A DNA stretch of 20,471 nucleotides, from contig CAMVBT010000005.1 of NCBI GenBank assembly GCA_947165805.1, positions 1 through 20,471 on the forward strand, in the 5' to 3' direction. The stretch comes from an uncultured Clostridia bacterium. Lineage in GTDB: Bacteria; Bacillota; Clostridia; Oscillospirales; Ruminococcaceae. A model generated the notes under the pieces. It saw only the letters and a list, made by a program, of their open reading frames with translations, did not search any database and had not been told where the DNA came from. Within the stretch, counting starts at the first letter, position 1; every line of letters starts with the position of its first letter. The position numbers and the translations under genes were made by a program. Positions 15,042 through 20,471 of this stretch are shown piece by piece.

Positions 15042-15202
15042 GGGCTCCTCTAAAAACCTATTGTCGTTCAGGCGTGCCGACATAAAGTCGGCAGATTGTA
15101 CAAATTTTTCGCAGGCATACTGTCGTATGTCAAGGAAAATTTGTGCAATATGACGGCTTTAGGGCGGTGCGAATGGGCGGCAAGAGGTTTTTAGAGGTGC
15201 CC
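15042..15202. mobile_element. 161-bp MITE-like element with terminal inverted repeats
   Basis: The two ends are inverted repeats of about 25 bp with three mismatches (GGGCTCCTCTAAAAACCT at the left, GGGCACCTCTAAAAACCT read inward from the right). The similarity continues inside: TTGTACAAATTTT pairs with AAAATTTGTGCAA, and the centre CATAC-TGTC-GTATG closes a hairpin, so the whole element is one imperfect palindrome. It is flanked by TTTA on both sides (15038-15041 and 15203-15206), consistent with a 4-bp target duplication. It has no coding capacity, so it would be mobilised in trans by an unidentified transposase. Confidence 0.85.
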
Positions 15203-15203
15203 T

Positions 15204-18200
15204 TTATACGTTTACCGTTACCTTGAACGTTTTGGGGTCTCTTGCGAGCGAAGCGCCCGCGATATCTACATCGAACTTTTCACCCTTGAATGTGCCGAAT
15301 ATCACGGTACCCTTCTTGAGCGCAGCGTCGCCGCCCGCCGCGGTGACGAGCTTCACGGTGAGCCTGCCGGAATCGGCGGTCATGCCTGTCTTTACATTGC
15401 TGGTCTTCTTTTCGAGGAGCTTCACGGTGATATCGCCGAAGGTCTTTATCGTATTGGTCGTTATCGACTCAACGATGCCCGTGATTCTGCCGAGTTCGAG
15501 CCGGTCTGCGGTCAGCTTGACTGCCTGCGTGCCGAATGTCACGTCCTTTAAGGTAACTCTGCTTGTCGCAAGGCCTATCGAGCTTACCGTACCGAGCGAA
15601 ACTCCGGTCACGGTCAGCGACTTGTCCTTTGCGGACGCTATCGTGTACTTGCTGAGCTCATACTCCTTTGTTCCGGCATTGAGCTTCTCCGCGCGGAATA
15701 TGCCGTTTTCGATGACCGTATCGCCCGTGAGGGAGACATTGCCGGTGAACGTGAGCTTATGGCCGCCGAGGTCGAGCCTTATCGTGCTGTAGGTTCCTGC
15801 TTTGGGGAACTTCAGTGCCGCGCCGCTGTCGAGGTCGGCGTCGAGCGTTATCGTATAGTCGCCGGCTGTTCCGTCGGTCTCTATCTCGTTCGCTATATCG
15901 GAGAACTTCACGAACTTCCTGCCTCCGAGGTCAAGCAGAGCCGGCTGGCAGCAGACCTTCGAGCCCGTTCTTGTCAGCGCGTAGTTTCCGTCGCCTGCCT
16001 GCACAGCCGTCACGTCGAACACGCCGAGCGCACACTTCGGGGCATTGAATATCTGCGTTGCCGCGGGTATCCTGATACCCGTCAGCGCTATGGAGCCGGA
16101 AGCCGCGCCGCTGAGGGTAATGGCCTTGAAGTTCTCGGAGAACGTGATCCTCGAGCCCGCCTGACCGGTGAGGAGCTTCTTCACGGTTATGGAGGCCGCG
16201 ACTGTCCGCTTGCCCGACACATAGCTGCCGGTTATGATATTTCCGGAATCGCCGAGGTCGAGGGTGTTCGTTGTGAGCGCCTTGTTTATCCTGATATCGC
16301 CCGCGAGCGTTATCCTGTCGAATCCGCTGAGGCTGAACACCTCCGGGCAGCCGGAGATCGTGAGATAATTCTTCGCGCCGCCGTTTATATTCAGCGGTAT
16401 GCGCACGTCCGCGGTCGTTATGCCGCTGAACACGTTCTCTGTTCCGGCCTTTGTGCTGCCGAGAGTGAGGGACTTTCCGGTGAAGGCGATATCGCTTATC
16501 GTCAATGCCGCGCTTGTATTGTTTATCGTCAGCGCCGCGGGTCTGCCGTTCTTGTCGTGCGCGTCGATGAGCTTCACATTCGTGAGCGTGAACGCGTACT
16601 TCGGGGAAATACTCGTTATTCCAACGAGCGTCAGGTCATTGCCGCCGCCGTCGATCGTAAGGGACGCGCACTTTGCGGGAAGCGCGAACTTCGCCGGTGT
16701 CACGCCGGTATTCATCGTGACGGTGTAGCTCTTATACGGAGGTCTGTTTTCGGCGTTTATCTTATCTATCGCCTTCGAGTCCTCGGTGATACGTTCAAAC
16801 GCCTTCTCGAACGACGAGAACGGGATATTGACTTCACCGTCGGACAGTGTCAGCGTACCGAGCCATTCCGCTCTTGCTTCCCTGCCGTACTGTACCGCGC
16901 TGAGTGCGTTCGCGCCGTCCTTGTTCGTGATCGTGACAAGACGCTCGATACCGTCGATGAGATTGTTCTTGCCGAGCTGCATCACCGTCTGACCGGCGAT
17001 GAGAGCGTCGGCGCCCTCGGGTGTCCTTACCGTGAGAGTGATGCCGGCGGGAGTAGTGACTGTGAGCTTCGGGAGCATTACGGTCACATTCTTGCCGCTG
17101 ACCTTGTTATACTGGTTGAGAACGATGCCGACACCGCTGATCTCGCTTGCCGTAAGCGCCGAAGCATCGTAAACGTCGATCATTCCCTCGCCGTCGATCT
17201 TCTCCGCCCTGAAGCCCGTTACCTTTTCGAGCTTTACGACAGTTCCGGACTTTACGGTAAGATTTGCTCCCGTGAAGCCCGCGAGCTCCGTCACCGTCAG
17301 GGTGTCAAGAATGAACGCCGATGTCTTCGTGCCGGACAGCACCAGCTTGTTCGACGATCTGAGGTCGGGTATGTTGACGGTCACGCCCGCCGCGGCAGCT
17401 ACGGTCACGTTTGCCGAAGCCTTTGCCGCGTTGATCTCCGCGAGTATCGTAAGATCGGAGTTCGCGGTGATCTTCGGGTTGTTCATCGTGAACGCGCCGC
17501 CCGTTATGGCGAACTTCACATCGGATTTCGGTATAGTTACCGCGGCGGTCTCGACGTGGCCGTCGGAAACCGTCAGGTTGTACGCCTCGTCGGCGGTCTT
17601 TGCCTTTATCAGCTTATTGATAGCCGTTATCGCCGCTGCGATCGACTTATAGTCGCAGCCGTTCGCTCCGACGGTAACGACAGTTCCCTCGACCGCGGGA
17701 GCCTCGCCGTCCATGGTAAGGTTCCCAAGCGTCATAGCCGCTGCGGCAGACTTGCCGTTATACGCCGTCAGTCCCGCGGCAGCAGTGATGCTGTACGAAA
17801 CGCCCTTTCTGAACTGCTCCGTGCCTGTGGGTTCAAGTCTTACTGTCTTTACATACTGCTTTGTGGGGTCCATGGGGTCGCTTTCCGCGTCGAGAGCGAT
17901 GACTCTGCACGGTACGACCTTATCGCCGTACTTCACCGTGAACGCGTCATCGTTGATCTGAGAAGCGTCCATGTACAGGCTGAATACGACCTCCGCGCTG
18001 CGCGGGGATATCGTCGCTTCCGCAAGCGCCGGTGAAGCCGTGGAAACGAGCGGTATATTGATGCCGAGCTGCACGGGCATTACCGGCAGCCAGCCCTTTG
18101 TCGAGCCGTCATCGAGGTTCGCGGCGGGGTTATCCGCGCTTGTGTTGTCGGAAAGCCCCGAGCCCTCGGGAGCCGTGACTCTTACCTGCCACTCGCCCTC

Positions 18201-20471
18201 GGGAACGAACCACTGATACCAGCCCGAGCCGTTCGTTACCTGCGGATTGATCTGTCCGTAGTTCTCGGCATCCCATACGGTAATGTCGCCGCTCGTCGTA
18301 TTGCGCTCATAGAGCGTTGCCGTTGCGCCCTCGACGGGGTTGGAAAGAACCGCTTCGTAGATTATGCCCTCGGGGTCGTGTGTGGCACGCGCGGAACCGC
18401 CGGAGCTCCTGCCGCCGATGCCGCTCCCGCCTTTTGTTTTGTCCCCGGGAACTCTTACATTGTGCTTTTTCGCGAGAGCCTGCGCTTTGAGGTAAAGCTC
18501 TATCGTCTTTTTCTCCGCTTCACTGAGAAGTCCGGAGCTGTACGCGTCAAGAAGGTCGCTGCACGCCTCGACAACATCGAGCGGCAGCTTCACGCCCGTC
18601 GCTGCTTCGATAGCGTCTCTTGTCGCTTCACGAGCCGCGTCCGCGGCGGCACCCGTTATCCTGTCCTTGAGTGCTTTCAGACCGTTCGTCGAAGCGTCGA
18701 CGATACCTTCCTTAAGGTCATGGATAGTGTTCACGACGTTGTTGATGTTCTGCATCGTGTACTTGATCGCCTGAGAGAAGTCGGACATAGACGTACTTCT
18801 GCATATATCATCTATAAGATCCTTGCACTCGGTGACCTGCTGTCTTGTCTCGCCGTCGATCCTTGGATTATCGAGTATGCCGTTTATCGCGGATTGAGTG
18901 TTCATCTGCGCCTTTGTCTGCGATCTGTGATCATTCTGAATTGCGCCAATACCCATTGCGGCACGCTGACCCGCTAAGGAATTGCCATATCTTGATTTTG
19001 TTCCGTTGATCCTTTCGTGCAGAGCGCCGAATATCTGTCCGGTCTGCCCGAGCATACCGATGCTGCCCCTGCTCATGGTCGGGAAATGCTTTTCTTCACC
19101 GCCGCCGAGCTTATTTACCGTCGCTCCTGCATTGTATCTGTTAAACGTTTTGTTGTCGGCATCGGCATTGTTCCAGCTCTCGGAAGCAAGTCCCAGATCG
19201 ACACCCTGTATATAGGAATATCCCTCGTCACCGTTCAGCGGGAGCGCCGCGCTGTACTGCACCTCTATCAGATGACCGTTGCTGTCGATCTCTTTTGTCG
19301 TGACCGCACGGTAAACTCTGCCGTCCGCGCCGGTCGTTTCGGTGTAAGGTGCGGGAGCGTTGAGCAGAATGACGGTTCCGTCGGGCATTGTCTGCTCGAT
19401 CGTATCGCTTTCCGACTGAGACCATACGCCCTCGGGGATATCGGCATACACGCCCTCGTAAATGCCGAAGTGCGCCTTGAGAGCCTTTATCGACTCCTCG
19501 GAGCCGTCGAAGGTCGAGTAATCGAAGCTGGGTCCATCCAAGTATTCGTCATAGGATCTCATAGCTTCAAGGAATATATCGACTGCTTCCTCCTGCGCCT
19601 CTCTGAGAAGCTCCTGATTTTCGCTGTAAGTATTTACATAATCGTTATAAATATAGTCGTAATACTGCTGTAAGGTCTGTTCCGCGCCCGTATCGGGGTT
19701 GACTATCTTATAGTTCGCGCCGTATTTCGCTATAAGGTCGTCGATACCCGCTTCAACGTTGGAAGCGTCGATAGTTTCGGGGAGCTTCGACTTTACGGAC
19801 ACCGCCCAGTTCGTGAACAGGAGCTTTTCGTCGGAAACGGAGCCTACGAACTTGTTCGTGCCCTCGACACGTTCAAGCATAGTGTAGTATTCCTCGCCGT
19901 TCTGTCCGGTCACGGTGAGGAGCATACCCTCGTCGGCTACGTTATTGGCGTCTTCCATTTCAACGGTAAATTCGTAGGTGAATACATTGCCCTTATCATT
20001 CAGCGACCAATAATAGTTAGTTATGGTCGGTCTTGAATAGTAATTCCTTTCAAGCAGATTATGTGATTGACCCGAAAAGCTGTCTTTTTCATTATCACTT
20101 ATGCTCTTTACTTTTACAGATTTTACAGCTGCGGGTGTAAAGTTCGCTTTCGTTACACATTCCATAGTCGTAACGGCGGAACGCAGGGTACTGTTGTTCT
20201 TTGTCGCTGTCGCATAAAGCTCGTGCGTACCCGCGACAGTCCAGTCGCGTTCATTCGTTCTGAACGTGGTTACATCTGTTTTTCCTACTTTACTGTCGGT
20301 CATGGCAAAGGCGAATGACGCAACGCCTGCGCTGTTTGATTTTGTACTGTCAATCTCAACTCCGTCCATATACAGCTTTACATCACTGTTCGGTGTGGTA
20401 TATATCCAAGTGCGGTTATAATTTATGCTGCCCGTGCCGTTATCCGATGTACGCAAATAGTCGGAATCAAA
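15204..20471 (-). CDS. Giant secreted surface protein with Ig-like, helical, transthyretin-like and beta-solenoid regions (N-terminus outside the window)
   Basis: The frame is open to the window edge, where the first codons read FDSDY, so the TTG at 20456 is not a true start and at least 1755 residues are present. Counting from that TTG: an Ig-like module at about 20-105; a beta-rich region to about 230; a mixed, tyrosine-rich region at 255-480; a long helical region at 500-668 (AADAAREATRDAIEAA, SEAEKKTIELYLKAQALA); a glycine/serine linker; a Carboxypeptidase-regulatory-like module at 691-805 (DPEGIIYEAVLSNPVEG, WYQWFVPEGEWQVRV, WLPVMPVQLGINI), seen in many Clostridial surface proteins; an SbsA-like Ig module at 806-920; then about 830 residues of short repeated beta strands (LTLSDG, ITLSGAASG, LTVTGVSLG) predicted to form a beta-solenoid. 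No C-terminal sorting motif or SLH segment is present. Function is probably adhesion or scaffold. Confidence 0.8.
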   Translation of the reverse strand, partial: FDSDYLRTSDNGTGSINYNRTWIYTTPNSDVKLYMDGVEIDSTKSNSAGVASFAFAMTDSKVGKTDVTTFRTNERDWTVAGTHELYATATKNNSTLRSAVTTMECVTKANFTPAAVKSVKVKSISDNEKDSFSGQSHNLLERNYYSRPTITNYYWSLNDKGNVFTYEFTVEMEDANNVADEGMLLTVTGQNGEEYYTMLERVEGTNKFVGSVSDEKLLFTNWAVSVKSKLPETIDASNVEAGIDDLIAKYGANYKIVNPDTGAEQTLQQYYDYIYNDYVNTYSENQELLREAQEEAVDIFLEAMRSYDEYLDGPSFDYSTFDGSEESIKALKAHFGIYEGVYADIPEGVWSQSESDTIEQTMPDGTVILLNAPAPYTETTGADGRVYRAVTTKEIDSNGHLIEVQYSAALPLNGDEGYSYIQGVDLGLASESWNNADADNKTFNRYNAGATVNKLGGGEEKHFPTMSRGSIGMLGQTGQIFGALHERINGTKSRYGNSLAGQRAAMGIGAIQNDHRSQTKAQMNTQSAINGILDNPRIDGETRQQVTECKDLIDDICRSTSMSDFSQAIKYTMQNINNVVNTIHDLKEGIVDASTNGLKALKDRITGAAADAAREATRDAIEAATGVKLPLDVVEACSDLLDAYSSGLLSEAEKKTIELYLKAQALAKKHNVRVPGDKTKGGSGIGGRSSGGSARATHDPEGIIYEAVLSNPVEGATATLYERNTTSGDITVWDAENYGQINPQVTNGSGWYQWFVPEGEWQVRVTAPEGSGLSDNTSADNPAANLDDGSTKGWLPVMPVQLGINIPLVSTASPALAEATISPRSAEVVFSLYMDASQINDDAFTVKYGDKVVPCRVIALDAESDPMDPTKQYVKTVRLEPTGTEQFRKGVSYSITAAAGLTAYNGKSAAAAMTLGNLTMDGEAPAVEGTVVTVGANGCDYKSIAAAITAINKLIKAKTADEAYNLTVSDGHVETAAVTIPKSDVKFAITGGAFTMNNPKITANSDLTILAEINAAKASANVTVAAAAGVTVNIPDLRSSNKLVLSGTKTSAFILDTLTVTELAGFTGANLTVKSGTVVKLEKVTGFRAEKIDGEGMIDVYDASALTASEISGVGIVLNQYNKVSGKNVTVMLPKLTVTTPAGITLTVRTPEGADALIAGQTVMQLGKNNLIDGIERLVTITNKDGANALSAVQYGREARAEWLGTLTLSDGEVNIPFSSFEKAFERITEDSKAIDKINAENRPPYKSYTVTMNTGVTPAKFALPAKCASLTIDGGGNDLTLVGITSISPKYAFTLTNVKLIDAHDKNGRPAALTINNTSAALTISDIAFTGKSLTLGSTKAGTENVFSGITTADVRIPLNINGGAKNYLTISGCPEVFSLSGFDRITLAGDIRINKALTTNTLDLGDSGNIITGSYVSGKRTVAASITVKKLLTGQAGSRITFSENFKAITLSGAASGSIALTGIRIPAATQIFNAPKCALGVFDVTAVQAGDGNYALTRTGSKVCCQPALLDLGGRKFVKFSDIANEIETDGTAGDYTITLDADLDSGAALKFPKAGTYSTIRLDLGGHKLTFTGNVSLTGDTVIENGIFRAEKLNAGTKEYELSKYTIASAKDKSLTVTGVSLGTVSSIGLATSRVTLKDVTFGTQAVKLTADRLELGRITGIVESITTNTIKTFGDITVKLLEKKTSNVKTGMTADSGRLTVKLVTAAGGDAALKKGTVIFGTFKGEKFDVDIAGASLARDPKTFKVTVNV

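Noticed and set aside
15042..15202. Possible structured non-coding RNA at the palindromic element
   Set aside because: The near-identical inverted ends and flanking TTTA duplication are better explained by a non-autonomous mobile element, and no promoter drives it independently.
15759..18035. 758-codon open frame on the plus strand opposite the giant surface protein
   Set aside because: The composition is dominated by Arg, Val, Leu and Tyr as expected for an antisense frame. There is no ribosome site or domain, and the minus-strand frame continues without interruption over more than 5 kb.
20456..20456. TTG at 20456 as the start of the giant surface protein
   Set aside because: The reading frame continues upstream to the window edge (codons for FDSDY), and there is no ribosome site or signal peptide, so the gene simply runs out of the window.

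Overview
This window looks like chromosomal DNA of a gut-type Firmicute of class Clostridia, most like the Ruminococcus/Oscillospiraceae group. This is inferred from moderately high GC, AGGAGG-type ribosome binding sites, textbook sigma-A promoters (TTGACA-17-TATAAT), an Agr/LytTR-type two-component system, and very large secreted proteins with S-layer homology, fibronectin III and Ig-like modules. No rRNA, tRNA, CRISPR array or complete transposase gene was seen.

Layout. 1-1144: the tail of an unidentified gene, a CmpB-type membrane protein, and a convergent small hypothetical gene, with a bidirectional terminator between the last two. 1152-4192: a TetR repressor with a perfect palindrome at its own promoter, coupled to a PEP-synthase-like ATP-grasp/swivelling-His phosphotransferase of rifampin-phosphotransferase architecture. 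4251-5850: a secreted FN3-HAD phosphatase (minus strand) with a long leader. 5959-7576: a membrane PP2C (SpoIIE/RsbU-type) phosphatase. 7599-8881 (minus): a sugar ABC transporter operon cut down by deletion to one intact permease plus a chimeric remnant, in which the lipoprotein N-terminus of the binding protein is joined to what looks like the C-terminus of the missing MalF-type permease. 8987-11266 (minus): a secreted EF-hand/LRR/SLH/FN3 surface protein. 11330-13399 (minus): a GHKL histidine kinase and LytTR response regulator. 13599-14720 (plus): a receiver-like protein without its phospho-aspartate, then a zinc-ribbon/PH-like protein. 14757-14962: two gene scraps on opposite strands, an ABC exporter ATPase piece and a PqqD-like C-terminus. 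15042-15202: a 161-bp MITE-like palindromic element with TTTA duplications, placed exactly between the stop codon and the terminator of the next gene. 15204-20471 (minus): a giant surface protein that runs off the window.

How the parts fit. The 13.4-13.6 kb divergent promoter region is the most coherent new-looking module. Two perfect 16-bp direct repeats, 20 bp apart, lie between the consensus promoter of the LytTR/GHKL operon and that of the degenerate-receiver/zinc-ribbon operon, so one regulator probably drives both. The surface proteins (LRR-SLH-FN3, FN3-HAD, giant solenoid protein) suggest a region devoted to the cell envelope. The TetR/phosphotransferase pair looks like an inducible small-molecule kinase. 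The remnants at 8.5 kb and 14.8 kb show that the region has lost genes, including pieces typical of peptide-maturation/export loci.
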